A stretch of DNA of 64,000 nucleotides from Convivina praedatoris. Its GTDB lineage: Bacteria; Bacillota; Bacilli; Lactobacillales; Lactobacillaceae. The stretch is from the NCBI RefSeq assembly GCF_933208495.1, contig NZ_CAKOET010000005.1:58210-122209 (forward strand), given 5' to 3'. A program made the translations under genes and the position numbers. The notes beneath the pieces are model-generated. The model saw only the letters and a list, made by a program, of their open reading frames with translations, was not told the origin of the DNA and did not search any database. Numbering within the stretch: the stretch's first letter is position 1; the number at the start of each line of letters is the position of its first letter. Positions 1 to 9,640 of the stretch are shown here, piece by piece.

Positions 1-1400
1 CTGATAAAGATACTATGTCAGCCCGTGATTTGGCTGACGCCTTGATGGAATCTGCTCAGGTGGCTTATAAATCTGTGATGAAGCCAACTGAAGGAACGAT
101 TTTAACGATTATTCGTGAAGCGGCTAGTCAAGCTAATCAAAGTGCTAAAGAAACCGATGATGTTGTGGCTTTGATGGCTGCTGTAACTAAGGCTGCCCAG
201 GCTGCCTTAGACTCAACCCCTGATTTATTACCGGTCCTAAAAGAAGTTGGCGTAGTTGATTCTGGTGGACAGGGACTAGTTTTTGTCTTACGTGCTTTTT
301 ATGAAGTACTTAGTGGACAATTTAATGAAAATGAATTGACGGCTCCCGATAATGCCGAACTTGATCGGATGGTTGAAAACTTACATGCCGGTGCCCAGGC
401 GGATAGTAATTTGGATCCAGCCGATATTCAGTACGGTTATTGTACGGAAATCATGGTCGAAATTGCCCGAGGAACAACATTTGATAAGCAGTTTGATTAT
501 CAAGAATTTTACGATTATTTAGCCCAACTAGGTGATTCTTTGCTGGTGATTAATGATGATGAAATCGTAAAAGTGCATGTCCACACTGAAGATCCAGGAT
601 CAGTACTGCATTGGGGAACTGAGTATGGTTCTTTGGTCAAGGTTAAAGTGGATAATATGCGTGATCAGCAACAGGCTGTTATTGATGAACAAAAGCGCCA
701 AAATGCTCAGCAAACTGGTCAAGTGAGTCAAGCAATCAAGGTACCTGATGTAGCAGTTATTGCTGTTGCAGCTGGAGATGGTGTGGCCGAGCTTTTTAGA
801 AGTTTAGGAGTTTATACTGTTATTAGCGGTGGCCAAACCATGAATCCTTCAACGGCTGACATTGTACAAGCTATTCAAGATAGTGGAGCTAAGGCGGCTG
901 TCATTTTGCCCAATAACAGCAATATTTTCATGGCTGCTGAACAGTCCGTTGCTTTAGCTGGTGTACCGGTTGAAGTTGTAAAAAGTCGGACGGTTCAACA
1001 GGGATTATCGGCTATGTTGGGCTATAATCCTGAAGGTAGTTTAGCAGATAATATGGCTGAAATGACGGCCTTGTTGGCGGAAGTCAAGTCAGCACAAATT
1101 ACCCAAGCAGTCCGGGATACTAGCTTGAATGGCCGTGAAATTCAACATGGAGACTGGCTAGGTATCGTCGATGGTGAGATTGAAGTGGTCGGTAAGAAGC
1201 TTATGACTGTGGCTACCGACACGATTCAATCCATGTTAGATGATGATTCCGAGATTGTTACGGTTATATATGGACAAGACGCAAAGAAACGTGATGCAGA
1301 ATCATTAATGAAGTGGGTTCAGGATTACGATGAGGATTTAGAAACTGAGATTCATGCTGGTAAGCAACCGCTTTATCCATTCTTAATTTCAGTTGAATGA
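1..1400 (+). CDS. fakA: Fatty acid kinase catalytic protein FakA (DhaL/DegV-like), 5' end missing
   Basis: The gene enters from the left edge; the reading frame is open upstream of the first internal ATG at 15, so the true start lies outside the window. The first residues (about 1-100) match the end of a DhaL/DAK2 kinase domain, with KPTEGTILTIIREAA and the GGQGLVFVL segment. The rest matches the YloV/FakA C-terminal region. FakA phosphorylates fatty acids held by FakB proteins so that PlsX/PlsY can use them for phospholipids. Family members are about 550 residues, so roughly 85 are missing. A terminator follows at once. The family assignment is firm; the kinase role is taken from Staphylococcus homologues. 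Confidence 0.88.
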   Translation, partial: DKDTMSARDLADALMESAQVAYKSVMKPTEGTILTIIREAASQANQSAKETDDVVALMAAVTKAAQAALDSTPDLLPVLKEVGVVDSGGQGLVFVLRAFYEVLSGQFNENELTAPDNAELDRMVENLHAGAQADSNLDPADIQYGYCTEIMVEIARGTTFDKQFDYQEFYDYLAQLGDSLLVINDDEIVKVHVHTEDPGSVLHWGTEYGSLVKVKVDNMRDQQQAVIDEQKRQNAQQTGQVSQAIKVPDVAVIAVAAGDGVAELFRSLGVYTVISGGQTMNPSTADIVQAIQDSGAKAAVILPNNSNIFMAAEQSVALAGVPVEVVKSRTVQQGLSAMLGYNPEGSLADNMAEMTALLAEVKSAQITQAVRDTSLNGREIQHGDWLGIVDGEIEVVGKKLMTVATDTIQSMLDDDSEIVTVIYGQDAKKRDAESLMKWVQDYDEDLETEIHAGKQPLYPFLISVE

Positions 1401-1460
1401 AAAAAAGTGGAACTGTGTAGCGGTTAGGAAATCAATTCCTCCGACACGGTTCCACTTTTT
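1401..1460. terminator. Bidirectional terminator between fakA and the leftward small gene
   Basis: AAAAAGTGGAACTGTGT pairs with ACACGGTTCCACTTTTT (one G-U), and the stem continues inward with CGG/CCG and AGGAA/TTCCT. The A-run and T-run on either side make it usable on both strands. Confidence 0.85.
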
Positions 1461-1475
1461 ATTTATCTTTTAAAA

Positions 1476-1682
1476 TTACATTAATCCTAAGGCACTGACG
1501 GCGGCGTAAATAACGCCACCAACCATGATGAAGACCATTAGAAACGACATGAAAAGGGTTAAACGGTGTAACTTCGTTTTTTCCTTTTTTTCAACCTTGG
1601 GAATTGGTCGCTTATCTAATTGTTCTGTCACTTCATCAGCTAACTTTTTATTAATCTTAATTTTTTTTGTATTCGTTGCCAT
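1476..1682 (-). CDS. Small membrane protein, DUF4044-like
   Basis: This is a 68-residue protein with a basic, charged N-terminal half (residues 1-42) and one membrane segment (about 43-64, LTLFMSFLMVFIMVGGVIYAA). ATG at 1682 follows a GAGGGAAA ribosome binding site. Small single-pass proteins of the DUF4044 family commonly sit just upstream of mraZ in Lactobacillales, and this position fits. The N-terminal extension is longer than usual for that family, so the assignment is tentative. Function is unknown; the location suggests a link with envelope or division genes, which is inference only. Confidence 0.6.
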   Translation of the reverse strand: MATNTKKIKINKKLADEVTEQLDKRPIPKVEKKEKTKLHRLTLFMSFLMVFIMVGGVIYAAVSALGLM

Positions 1683-1751
1683 AGCTTTCCCTCACTTAGA
1701 ATAGTAACATGGTATCATATTATTTTTTAAAATTGAAATTTAGAGGTGTTT

Positions 1752-2093
1752 ATGGATTGGAAATATTGGGCCTTGGGGCTGTTAGGGATTTTAATCTTAT
1801 TGTACTTATTTAGGCGTTTTTCTCGCACCTGGCGCCAAGTATCATTTTTTGATTTAGCCGTATTACCGAGCTGGATCACCCTCTATATGACGATGGGATT
1901 AGCTTTTGGCGTATCATATTTACCATTTATCTTAGTAATATGGTTATTCCTTGGCTTGATTTTTTCTTGGTGGTTATTAGGAAGGAATTGGCCAGTTCAT
2001 GTTTTTTTTCATAAATATTGGCAATGGAGTGCCTTGGTAGCTATTTTAGCTGAATTAATAGTTGTAATTATGGCTGTCTACTTACAAAAATAA
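1752..2093 (+). CDS. Multi-pass membrane protein, DUF3397-like
   Basis: A protein of about 113 residues with four hydrophobic segments (roughly 5-20, 32-52, 56-76 and 90-112) separated by a basic loop RRFSRTWR. ATG 1752 is taken as the start, with AGAGGTG just upstream; an in-frame GTG at 1746 overlaps that site and is less likely. DUF3397 membrane proteins lie directly before mraZ in many lactobacilli, and both the size and the position agree. The biochemical role is not known. A strong terminator follows, separating it from the dcw cluster. Confidence 0.6.
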   Translation: MDWKYWALGLLGILILLYLFRRFSRTWRQVSFFDLAVLPSWITLYMTMGLAFGVSYLPFILVIWLFLGLIFSWWLLGRNWPVHVFFHKYWQWSALVAILAELIVVIMAVYLQK

Positions 2094-2132
2094 AAAAACC
2101 TTAAGGACTTAATTAGTTCTTAAGGTTTTTTT
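2094..2132 (+). terminator. Rho-independent terminator after the DUF3397-like gene
   Basis: AAAAACCTTAAG pairs with CTTAAGGTTTTT around a short loop and is followed by a T-run. The stop codon of the preceding gene abuts the stem. Confidence 0.85.
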
Positions 2133-2150
2133 ATGGTCTTCAATTAAAAC

Positions 2151-2189
2151 TAAGTGGTAAAAAAGTGGAGGAAAGTGGGGGAATGTGGT
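2151..2189 (+). promoter_or_regulatory. MraZ operator: GTGG direct repeats
   Basis: GTGG occurs at 2165, 2175 and 2185, exactly 10 bases apart, in the contexts AAGTGGAG, AAGTGGGG and ATGTGGTA. A fourth weaker copy (AAGTGGTA) starts at 2154. MraZ is known to bind helically phased TGGG-type direct repeats upstream of its own gene and repress the dcw operon. The array lies 41 bases before the mraZ start, as expected. The exact dcw promoter was not resolved. Confidence 0.8.
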
Positions 2190-2229
2190 AAATTAATCTT
2201 AGTAAAGTAGAGGGAAGGAGGCGATTTTT

Positions 2230-2661
2230 ATGTTCATGGGAGAATATTCACATACCGTTGATACTAAGGGTCGCCTGATTATTCCTGCTAAATTTCGCCA
2301 TCAACTGGGGGATAGTTTTGTCATCACCAAGTGGATGGAGCATGCCTTGCGGGCAATGCCTCGCGATGTTTGGGAAAATCTCGAAAAGCATTTAAATCAA
2401 TTACCGATTGGAAAAAAAGAAGCGCGGGCTTTTAAGCGCTTTGTCATGGCTGGTGCTTTAGAGGCAGAATTTGATAAACAAGGTCGAATTGTGATTCCTA
2501 GTAATTTGCGACAGCATGCCCAGTTAGATAAAGACGTCGTCATTACCGGAGCCGGTGATAGTTTTGAAATTTGGAGTAACCAAAATTGGCAAAACTACAC
2601 CCAAGCTACTGCTGAAGATTTTGATGAAATCGCTGAAGGTTTGGTTGATTTTGACTTTTAA
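2230..2661 (+). CDS. mraZ: Transcriptional regulator MraZ
   Basis: A 143-residue protein with two tandem AbrB-like SpoVT domains, each carrying the family hallmark: [13 protein letters not shown] near residue 12 and [13 protein letters not shown] near residue 78. MraZ forms ring-shaped oligomers that bind phased repeats before the dcw operon and repress it. ATG 2230 follows GGAAGGAG at good spacing; ATG 2236 (MGEYSHT) would give the more usual family N-terminus and is a reasonable alternative. It is the first gene of the dcw operon, 26 bases before rsmH. Confidence 0.96.
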   Translation: MFMGEYSHTVDTKGRLIIPAKFRHQLGDSFVITKWMEHALRAMPRDVWENLEKHLNQLPIGKKEARAFKRFVMAGALEAEFDKQGRIVIPSNLRQHAQLDKDVVITGAGDSFEIWSNQNWQNYTQATAEDFDEIAEGLVDFDF

Positions 2662-2687
2662 GGCCCGTATACGAGCAAGGAGACATA

Positions 2688-3641
2688 ATGGCATTTGAAC
2701 ACGTAACTGTCCTATTGAAAGAGGCCGTTGAATTTTTAGCGATCAAACCAGATGGTATTTATGTTGATGCTACTTTAGGCGGTGGCGGTCATACCGGTGA
2801 AATCCTTAAACAGTTAGAAACTGGTCGTTTGTACAGTTTTGATCAAGATGATGTAGCCATTGCCTACAATAAAGACCAGTATGCAACCGAGATTGCGGCC
2901 GGTAAATTAGTACTAATACATCAAAATTTTCGTGATTTAAAGTCAGCTTTAGCTAGCTATCAGGTTAAACACGTTGATGGGGTTCTTTATGACTTAGGAG
3001 TCAGTTCGGTTCAATTTGATGATGGTCAGCGTGGATTTTCCTATAATCACGATGCGCAGTTAGATATGCGGATGGACCAGCGGCAGACGTTAACGGCTTG
3101 GGAGATTGTCAACCAATGGTCTTTTCAAGACCTTTATCGTATTTTAAGTCGTTATGGTGAGGATCGATTTCCAAAGCAGGTTGCTCGCAAGATTGAACAA
3201 AGCCGGCAATCAAAAAGTATTGATACCACGCTAGAACTGGTTGAAGTTATTAAAGAGGCCATTCCAGCCCCAGCTCGTCGTCACGGCGGGCATCCGGCTA
3301 AACGAACTTTTCAGGCACTAAGAATTGCAGTTAACGATGAATTAGGTGCTTTGGAAGATTCTTTAACACAGGCTTTAGATCTATTGGATCTAAAGGGGCG
3401 TGTAAGCGTAATTACTTTTCAGTCGTTAGAAGACCGTTTAGTGAAGCAAATGTTTCGTGAAAAAGCGAGTGGACCAGATTTGCCAGCTGGACTGCCGGTT
3501 CTACCTGGTCAGTTTGAAGCTGATTATCGTTTATTAAGCCGCAAGGCTATTAAACCCAGTGAAAGCGAAGTTCAAAATAATCATCGAGCTCAGTCAGCTC
3601 AGTTACGTGCAATTGAGCGGATTCATTTTTCAAAGGATTAG
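2688..3641 (+). CDS. rsmH: 16S rRNA (cytosine-1402-N4)-methyltransferase RsmH
   Basis: A 317-residue class I methyltransferase with the SAM motif [14 protein letters not shown] at about residue 27, the helical insert in the middle, and the C-terminal [20 protein letters not shown] signature. It methylates N4 of C1402 in the ribosomal decoding centre using SAM. Length is normal. It is the second gene of the cluster, with AAGGAG before the ATG, and is followed 11 bases later by ftsL. Confidence 0.97.
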   Translation: MAFEHVTVLLKEAVEFLAIKPDGIYVDATLGGGGHTGEILKQLETGRLYSFDQDDVAIAYNKDQYATEIAAGKLVLIHQNFRDLKSALASYQVKHVDGVLYDLGVSSVQFDDGQRGFSYNHDAQLDMRMDQRQTLTAWEIVNQWSFQDLYRILSRYGEDRFPKQVARKIEQSRQSKSIDTTLELVEVIKEAIPAPARRHGGHPAKRTFQALRIAVNDELGALEDSLTQALDLLDLKGRVSVITFQSLEDRLVKQMFREKASGPDLPAGLPVLPGQFEADYRLLSRKAIKPSESEVQNNHRAQSAQLRAIERIHFSKD

Positions 3642-3652
3642 GAGTTAATTTT

Positions 3653-4018
3653 ATGGCACAAAATCCAAGTTACCGAACCACTAATTTAGCCCGTGATTTC
3701 TCTAATAAACCAGCTAAAAAGAAAGTTTTGAAGCGCTATAAAGCTGCGGTTTGGACTAAAAATGAACGACGTTTAGTTTTTGGCTTTGCTGTAGGAACAC
3801 TAATAATTATGTTGGCTACGGTTTACACTAGTGTTCAAACGGATAATGTACTTCAAAAGAATGCCCAAACGCAGCGTAAAATGACTCAAATTAAGCAGGA
3901 TAATGATAGTTTGAGAGCTGATATTCAAAAAAAAATAAACCGTCAGAATTTAGATGATGTGGCTAAGAAATCCAAAATGTCGCAGACGGGTGATAGTGTC
4001 CGTAATATTAATCAATAA
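3653..4018 (+). CDS. ftsL: Cell division protein FtsL
   Basis: A 121-residue bitopic protein with a basic cytoplasmic N-terminus, one membrane segment (about 44-63, LVFGFAVGTLIIMLATVYTS) and an extracellular coiled coil (about 70-110). FtsL pairs with DivIC and DivIB to recruit and activate the septal synthase. Sequence conservation in this family is poor; the call rests on topology, size and the fixed position between rsmH and the septal PBP gene. Confidence 0.88.
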   Translation: MAQNPSYRTTNLARDFSNKPAKKKVLKRYKAAVWTKNERRLVFGFAVGTLIIMLATVYTSVQTDNVLQKNAQTQRKMTQIKQDNDSLRADIQKKINRQNLDDVAKKSKMSQTGDSVRNINQ

Positions 4019-4023
4019 TTATT

Positions 4024-6162
4024 ATGAGTAAAAAAATTAAGCGTCTATCCAATCGAAGAGTGTCAAAAAATGCCAAATTTTTTGGTTTTTTTCTGTTGAT
4101 TGCGACTGGATTGCTAATTTTGATTATGGGTTTACGTTTGTTACAAATCGCTACCTTAAAACGAGTGAATTCACATAATTTAACCACGGCGACCCGTCAG
4201 GCCTTTATGCAAGAGCAAATGGTAACTGCTACTCGGGGACGTGTTTTTTCGACTGATGGCGAAGTTTTAGCGGATAACAGCACTGTTTATGATTTGTATG
4301 CCGTCTTAGATAAAAATCAATTTGATGGTAAGAAACCAAAGTATGTTCAAGATAAAAAAGAAACTGCTAAAAAATTAAGCTCAGTGATTGATTTATCTGA
4401 GGATGATATTTTAAAACGCTTGGATAGTAACAAACTACAGGTTGAATTTGGTACAGCCGGTAAGGGGTTAGACATTGACCAATACAATAAAATTAAGGCG
4501 ATGAAATTAGCCGGAGTTGGCTTCATCCCCCAGCCGGCTCGTTATTACCCTAATAATCGGATGGCTTCACATATTATTGGTTTAACCAATTCGATTACGA
4601 ATGCCTTTGGTAAAAATACTCTGAATGGTATTTTAGGGATTGAAGACACTCGGAATAAAAGTTTAAAGGGTAAGGATGGCGTTAAGGATTATCTGGGGAA
4701 TCAGGTCTCACAAGGACAAAATCAAGTTAAAAACGGCGATAATGTTACCCTGACTTTGGATGAAAAGTTACAAACTACTTTGGAAAATCGAATGGATGTT
4801 ATGTTTGATGGCACCAAAGCCAAGTCTGCGATGGCGGTTTTGATGGATAGTAAGACAGGTAAGATTTTAGCAGCTACTCAGCGCCCAAATTTTGATCCTA
4901 ATTCGCAAGATGGCTTAAAAGATAACTGGGTTAATTTGTTAAATCAATCCACCTTTGAACCAGGGTCGACAATGAAAACAATCACCCTAGCTGCTGCCAT
5001 CCAAGAAGGTAAATGGCATCCAAATGATACCTACCAATCAGGAAGTTTGAACATTGACGGCGGTCGAATTGTCGATGCTTTCGGGCAAAATGAAGGTGTG
5101 CTAACCTATCGAGAAGGTTATTGGCGCTCTTCGAATGTGGCCTTTGCGCACGTTGAACAAGCTTTAGGGGCGACGATATGGAAAAAATATATCGATCGGT
5201 TCCATTTCTTAGAGCCGACGCATTCAGATTTACCCAATGAAGCGAGTGGATCAATTTCCTTCCAACAAGCCATTGACCAAGCCAATACCGCCTACGGGCA
5301 GGCAATTAATGTGACCACTTTACAACTATTGCAAGCGTATAGTGCAATTGCCAATAACGGTAAAGAGGTAAAACCATATTTGGTTGAGAAAGTGACCGAT
5401 TCTAAGACTGGTAAAACCTTATATCAAGGCAAAACTACAACTGTGGGGCAGCCGATAACTGCTGCCACTGCTAAAGAAGTTCGTAAATATATGACAGATG
5501 TCGTTAATCAGGAAACTGGAACAGCCAAGCAGTATGATTTGCGCGATGCCGGTTACCAAATTTCGGCCAAGACCGGAACGGCTCAAATTTCAGAAAATGG
5601 ACGTTACTTAGATGGATTGAATAATGATATTCATTCGGTCATGACGATTGTGCCAGAAGAAAATCCGCGATTCATTATGTATGTAGCGGTCCGCCAGCCT
5701 AAAGTTTTCCCTGATCCTAATATTCAGCTCACGCTAAATAAAGTTTTCCGTCCGGTCATGCTCCAGGCTTTGAATGATAGCAAGAGTGCGGTAAAATCAA
5801 AAACAAATGAAGTTAAATTGCCGCAAGTTACTGGGCAATCAATTGACGATGCTCGTAGTAATCTAGAAAAGGTTGGCTTGCGGGTCGCTGTGGTCGGTTC
5901 AACCGGTCGTGTTAAAACACAATCCGTTTCAGCCGGTAGTTATGCCCTTAAAGATCAATTGATTATTCTAAAGGCTAACGGTAAAACTTTATTACCAAAT
6001 ATGAACGGCTGGAGTTTGACTGAAGCGCAACGTTACGCCAATGAGACGGGCTTTAACCTTAAGAGTGATGGGACAGGCTTTATTACCAAACAAAGTATGG
6101 ACGCTGGCCAAGAAGTTAATGGTCAGTCGGTTGTAAGCGTCGAGTTAAAAGAAAAAGAGTAG
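4024..6162 (+). CDS. pbp2B: Septal class B penicillin-binding protein PBP2B/FtsI with PASTA domains
   Basis: A 712-residue transpeptidase. It has an N-terminal membrane anchor (about 18-40), a dimerisation domain, and a transpeptidase domain with the SxxK motif STMK (about 313), SSN (about 370) and KTGTAQ (about 517). Two C-terminal PASTA repeats start near 598 and 660 (LPQVTGQSIDDA and LLPNMNGWSLTEA). It cross-links septal peptidoglycan, working with FtsW. There is no recognisable ribosome binding site in the six bases between the ftsL stop and ATG 4024, so translation may be coupled to ftsL. Confidence 0.95.
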   Translation: MSKKIKRLSNRRVSKNAKFFGFFLLIATGLLILIMGLRLLQIATLKRVNSHNLTTATRQAFMQEQMVTATRGRVFSTDGEVLADNSTVYDLYAVLDKNQFDGKKPKYVQDKKETAKKLSSVIDLSEDDILKRLDSNKLQVEFGTAGKGLDIDQYNKIKAMKLAGVGFIPQPARYYPNNRMASHIIGLTNSITNAFGKNTLNGILGIEDTRNKSLKGKDGVKDYLGNQVSQGQNQVKNGDNVTLTLDEKLQTTLENRMDVMFDGTKAKSAMAVLMDSKTGKILAATQRPNFDPNSQDGLKDNWVNLLNQSTFEPGSTMKTITLAAAIQEGKWHPNDTYQSGSLNIDGGRIVDAFGQNEGVLTYREGYWRSSNVAFAHVEQALGATIWKKYIDRFHFLEPTHSDLPNEASGSISFQQAIDQANTAYGQAINVTTLQLLQAYSAIANNGKEVKPYLVEKVTDSKTGKTLYQGKTTTVGQPITAATAKEVRKYMTDVVNQETGTAKQYDLRDAGYQISAKTGTAQISENGRYLDGLNNDIHSVMTIVPEENPRFIMYVAVRQPKVFPDPNIQLTLNKVFRPVMLQALNDSKSAVKSKTNEVKLPQVTGQSIDDARSNLEKVGLRVAVVGSTGRVKTQSVSAGSYALKDQLIILKANGKTLLPNMNGWSLTEAQRYANETGFNLKSDGTGFITKQSMDAGQEVNGQSVVSVELKEKE

Positions 6163-6171
6163 GGGAAGATA

Positions 6172-7134
6172 ATGAAGGAGAATTTTTTGGTGTTTTTGAT
6201 TGCCTTGATCATCACGGTAGGAGGAATGCCATTTGTAATTAAGTTTTTACGACGGTCAAAAGAACAAGCTGTTATTCGTAAATTAGGGCCTGATCATCGT
6301 GCTAAAGCTGGAACACCTAGCATGGGTGGTGCTTTATTCATCGCAGCTACGATTATTGCCACTCTTTGTATGCCTAGTTCTTATCAAAGTTGGACTAGTT
6401 TTACTTGGACCTTGATTTTGATTGTGGCAGTGGGGTCCTTTGCCGTGATTGGTGGCATTGATGATGCCTTAAAATTAATTCGACATGCGGATGAGGGTTT
6501 TGCTTTTAAGCCAAAACTATTAGCTCAGACTTTGAGTGCTGTTTTGATGATGTTGCTAATGTGGGTCCTTGAAGTTCCTTTCATTATCACTATTCCTTGG
6601 GTTGGTCCAGTAAATCTCGGTATTTTCTATTTCTTCTTCCTATGGTTTTGGTTAGTTGGTTGGTCTAATGCTACTAATTTGACCGATGGCTTGGATGGTT
6701 TATTGGCTGGAACAGCCCTAATTGTTTATGGTGCCTTTACCATTTTGGCTTGGCGAGCAGACAATCCTAGCATTTTGACCTTTAATTTTGCCATCATGGC
6801 CGCTTTAATTGGTTTTCTATTTTATAATCATCCCAAGGCTAAAATCTTCATGGGAGATACAGGTTCTTTGGCGCTTGGAGCTGGTTTGGCGATTGAGTCA
6901 ATCCTCTTGCACGCCTCATTATCGCTTCTCTGGTTTGGCTTGGTTTTTGTTATTGAAACCTTGTCGGTTATCATCCAAACTTTTAGTTATCATTTTTATC
7001 ATAAGCGCGTCTTTCCGATGGCACCTATTCATCACACCTTTGAAAAAAAGGGTTGGTCAGAATGGCAAATCGATGGTTTTTTCTGGGCGATTACCTTAGT
7101 CCTTACTGTCATTGGTGTTCATGTTATCGGTTAA
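6172..7134 (+). CDS. mraY: Phospho-N-acetylmuramoyl-pentapeptide-transferase MraY
   Basis: A 320-residue polytopic protein with about ten membrane helices. It transfers phospho-MurNAc-pentapeptide from UDP to undecaprenyl phosphate, giving lipid I. Visible signatures are the Mg-binding NLTDGLDGL (about residue 168), FMGDTGSLALG (about 226) and the C-terminal MAPIHHTFEKKGWSE. ATG 6172 lies ten bases after the pbp2B stop, with GGGGAAG upstream. Length is typical for lactobacilli. Confidence 0.97.
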   Translation: MKENFLVFLIALIITVGGMPFVIKFLRRSKEQAVIRKLGPDHRAKAGTPSMGGALFIAATIIATLCMPSSYQSWTSFTWTLILIVAVGSFAVIGGIDDALKLIRHADEGFAFKPKLLAQTLSAVLMMLLMWVLEVPFIITIPWVGPVNLGIFYFFFLWFWLVGWSNATNLTDGLDGLLAGTALIVYGAFTILAWRADNPSILTFNFAIMAALIGFLFYNHPKAKIFMGDTGSLALGAGLAIESILLHASLSLLWFGLVFVIETLSVIIQTFSYHFYHKRVFPMAPIHHTFEKKGWSEWQIDGFFWAITLVLTVIGVHVIG

Positions 7135-7180
7135 TTGTGGTTTTACCACAGTACATAATTGGATAGGAAGTATTTATTAA

Positions 7181-8536
7181 ATGGGACAATTAGTATTTAA
7201 CGAAAAGAAAGTTTTAGTTTTTGGTTGGGCACGCTCCGGTAAGGCAGCAGCAAAGCGCTTATTAGATTTAGGAGCCAATGTTACAGTGGTTAATCGTGAT
7301 GCCTATCCGGATGATACCGATTATCAGCAGTTATTAGCAGCTGGTGTTGAATTTGTCATTGGAGATCAAGCTGAGCAACTTTCACCTGATTTTGCCTATG
7401 TTGTTAAGAACCCGGGAATTAATTATGACCATCCGTTGGTTAAGAAAGCGCTAGCGTTAAAAATACCAATTTTAACCGAAGTTGCCGTTGCATTATCAAC
7501 TTTTCAAGGCCGTTTAATTACGGTGACTGGTTCTAACGGAAAGACAACCACCACTTCATTAATCGGCGAAATGTTAAAAGCAGCTGGTGTTCCAGTCACA
7601 GTTGCCGGTAATATAGGTACACCAGTGTGTGAGGTGGTGGGCGCCTTAAAATCCTCGGATACGCTCTTGTTGGAGCTTTCGAGTTTCCAATTGTTGGGAA
7701 TTCCGGCTATTCAACCCGATATTGCCTTGATTACCAATATCTTTACCAACCACATTGATTACCATAAAACTCGGGAAAACTATGTAGCGGCAAAGTTCCG
7801 GATTACCCAAGATCAGCGTCCTGACCAAATTTTGGTCCTCAATGCTCAAGGAGCTGATAGTCCTGATTTTGCAGCTAAAACAGCTGCTCAAGTTTATGGA
7901 TTTTCACGCTCGGGAAATCAAACCTTTGCCCACGTAAATCAAACTGAACTAATTGTTGATGGACAAACGGTTTTGCCATTGAGCCAAATCCGTCTCGTGG
8001 GACCACAAAATCTGGAAAATATTCTAGCAGCAGTCGCGGTTGCTAAACTAGCTGGTGTTTCTACTACGGCGATGGCAACGGTACTAAAAAGTTTTGGTGG
8101 AGTACCTCATCGTTTACAGCATCTTTTTGACCGAGAGGGTGTGGCTTACTACAATGATTCCAAAGCAACCGATATTGAAGCAACCCAAGCGGCTTTAGAT
8201 AGCTTCACTAAGCCAACAATTTGGTTAGCAGGGGGCTTGGATCGTGGGGATGATTTGACGCGTTTAGCCCCTAATTTAAAGCATGTTAAAGGGGTCATTG
8301 CCTTCGGACAAACGCAACAAAAGATAGTTGAATTAGCTCGATCCCAACATCTACCAGTGATTACTGCTGTTGATGTGGAACGTGCGGCGCCGATGGCCAT
8401 TAAATTAGCGCAACCAGGCGATGTAGTTTTACTTTCCCCTGCTGCAGCTAGTTGGGATCAATATGATAATTTTGAAGTTCGTGGGGAAGTTTATACCAAA
8501 GCCCTGCAGGAAGCATTTGAACAAGGAGAAAATTGA
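7181..8536 (+). CDS. murD: UDP-N-acetylmuramoylalanine--D-glutamate ligase MurD
   Basis: A 451-residue Mur ligase. The N-terminal domain binds UDP-MurNAc-L-Ala, the central domain carries the P-loop VTGSNGKTTTTS (about 112), followed by ELSSFQL and the NHIDYHKT segment, and the C-terminal domain carries YYNDSKATD and LLSPAAASWDQY. It adds D-Glu with ATP in the cytoplasm. Its stop codon overlaps the murG start (TGATG), suggesting translational coupling. Confidence 0.97.
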   Translation: MGQLVFNEKKVLVFGWARSGKAAAKRLLDLGANVTVVNRDAYPDDTDYQQLLAAGVEFVIGDQAEQLSPDFAYVVKNPGINYDHPLVKKALALKIPILTEVAVALSTFQGRLITVTGSNGKTTTTSLIGEMLKAAGVPVTVAGNIGTPVCEVVGALKSSDTLLLELSSFQLLGIPAIQPDIALITNIFTNHIDYHKTRENYVAAKFRITQDQRPDQILVLNAQGADSPDFAAKTAAQVYGFSRSGNQTFAHVNQTELIVDGQTVLPLSQIRLVGPQNLENILAAVAVAKLAGVSTTAMATVLKSFGGVPHRLQHLFDREGVAYYNDSKATDIEATQAALDSFTKPTIWLAGGLDRGDDLTRLAPNLKHVKGVIAFGQTQQKIVELARSQHLPVITAVDVERAAPMAIKLAQPGDVVLLSPAAASWDQYDNFEVRGEVYTKALQEAFEQGEN

Positions 8537-9636
8537 TGAGGGTAATTTTATCAGGTGGTGGTACCGGTGGACATATCTATCCAGCTCTAGCTTTATCAAA
8601 GATTATTAAGGAACATGAACCTGATTCTGAATTTTTATATGTTGGTTCTTTACGTGGAGTTGAGGCCAACATCGTTCCTAAAACTGGTATGGACTTTGAC
8701 CAACTGGAAATCCAAGGTTTCCGTCGCTCTTTAGCACTTGATAACTTTAAAACCTTATATCTATTCTTAAAAGCAGTCCATCGAGCTAAAAAAATTATTC
8801 GAGATTTTAAACCGGATGTAGTGATTGGAACGGGTGGTTATGTCAGTGGAGCAGTCGTTTATGCTGCTCAAACTCTAAAAATTCCCACAGTTATTCATGA
8901 ACAAAACTCAGTTGCTGGGATTACTAATCGTTTTTTGGCTCGCAAAGCGACGCGTATCGGCTTGGCCTTCAAGGCGGCTGAAAGCCAATTTCCTAGTGAA
9001 AAAACACGGTTAGTTGGTAACCCTCGGGCCCAAGAGGTGGCTGGAATTCAATCTGACTTTAGTTGGACAGAAATTGGTTTAACTGATAAGCAACCAACTC
9101 TATTGATTTTTGGCGGATCGCAAGGAGCACCAGCCATTAATAAGGTAGTGTTACAAGCAATGTCTGATTTTAACCAGCGTAGTTATCAGACCGTAATCGT
9201 AACCGGACCAAAGCGCTTTGATAGTTTCCAAGCTCAGTTAAAAGAATTGAATATAACGACGCAAGCGCAAATTAAAATTTTACCTTACATTGACAATATG
9301 CCAGCTGTGTTAGCTAAAACGGCTGCTATTGTTGCCCGAGCTGGCGCCACTTCCCTAGCTGAAATCACCGCCTTAGGAATTCCCTCTATTTTGATTCCGA
9401 GCCCTTACGTAACTGGTGATCATCAACGAAAAAATGCGCAAAGTTTAGTTGAGGCAGGGGCGGCATTGATGATTACTGAAGACCAGCTTTCTGAACAGAA
9501 ATTTATGGCTATTGTTGACCAAATTATGCTTGATCAAACGGTACGGGTCGATATGGCTAAAAAAGCCGCAGCTATCGGAGAACCCCAAGCTGGAGAAGCA
9601 TTATATCGTTTAGTTTTGGATGCCATTGCGGAGTGA
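8536..9636 (+). CDS. murG: UDP-GlcNAc:lipid I N-acetylglucosaminyltransferase MurG
   Basis: A 366-residue GT-B glycosyltransferase. The GGGTGGHIYPALAL motif lies at the N-terminus, with VIGTGGYVSGAVV (about 94), the donor site GGSQGAPAIN (about 193) and RAGATSLAEITALG (about 268). It converts lipid I to lipid II on the inner membrane face. ATG 8536 overlaps the murD stop and follows AAGGAGAA; a TTG one codon upstream is in frame but not needed. Confidence 0.97.
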   Translation: MRVILSGGGTGGHIYPALALSKIIKEHEPDSEFLYVGSLRGVEANIVPKTGMDFDQLEIQGFRRSLALDNFKTLYLFLKAVHRAKKIIRDFKPDVVIGTGGYVSGAVVYAAQTLKIPTVIHEQNSVAGITNRFLARKATRIGLAFKAAESQFPSEKTRLVGNPRAQEVAGIQSDFSWTEIGLTDKQPTLLIFGGSQGAPAINKVVLQAMSDFNQRSYQTVIVTGPKRFDSFQAQLKELNITTQAQIKILPYIDNMPAVLAKTAAIVARAGATSLAEITALGIPSILIPSPYVTGDHQRKNAQSLVEAGAALMITEDQLSEQKFMAIVDQIMLDQTVRVDMAKKAAAIGEPQAGEALYRLVLDAIAE

Positions 9637-9640
9637 TATC

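Noticed and set aside
4982..5305. Leftward 107-codon frame inside pbp2B
   Set aside because: It lies within the conserved transpeptidase coding sequence, has no binding site and no recognisable product; it is a shadow of pbp2B.
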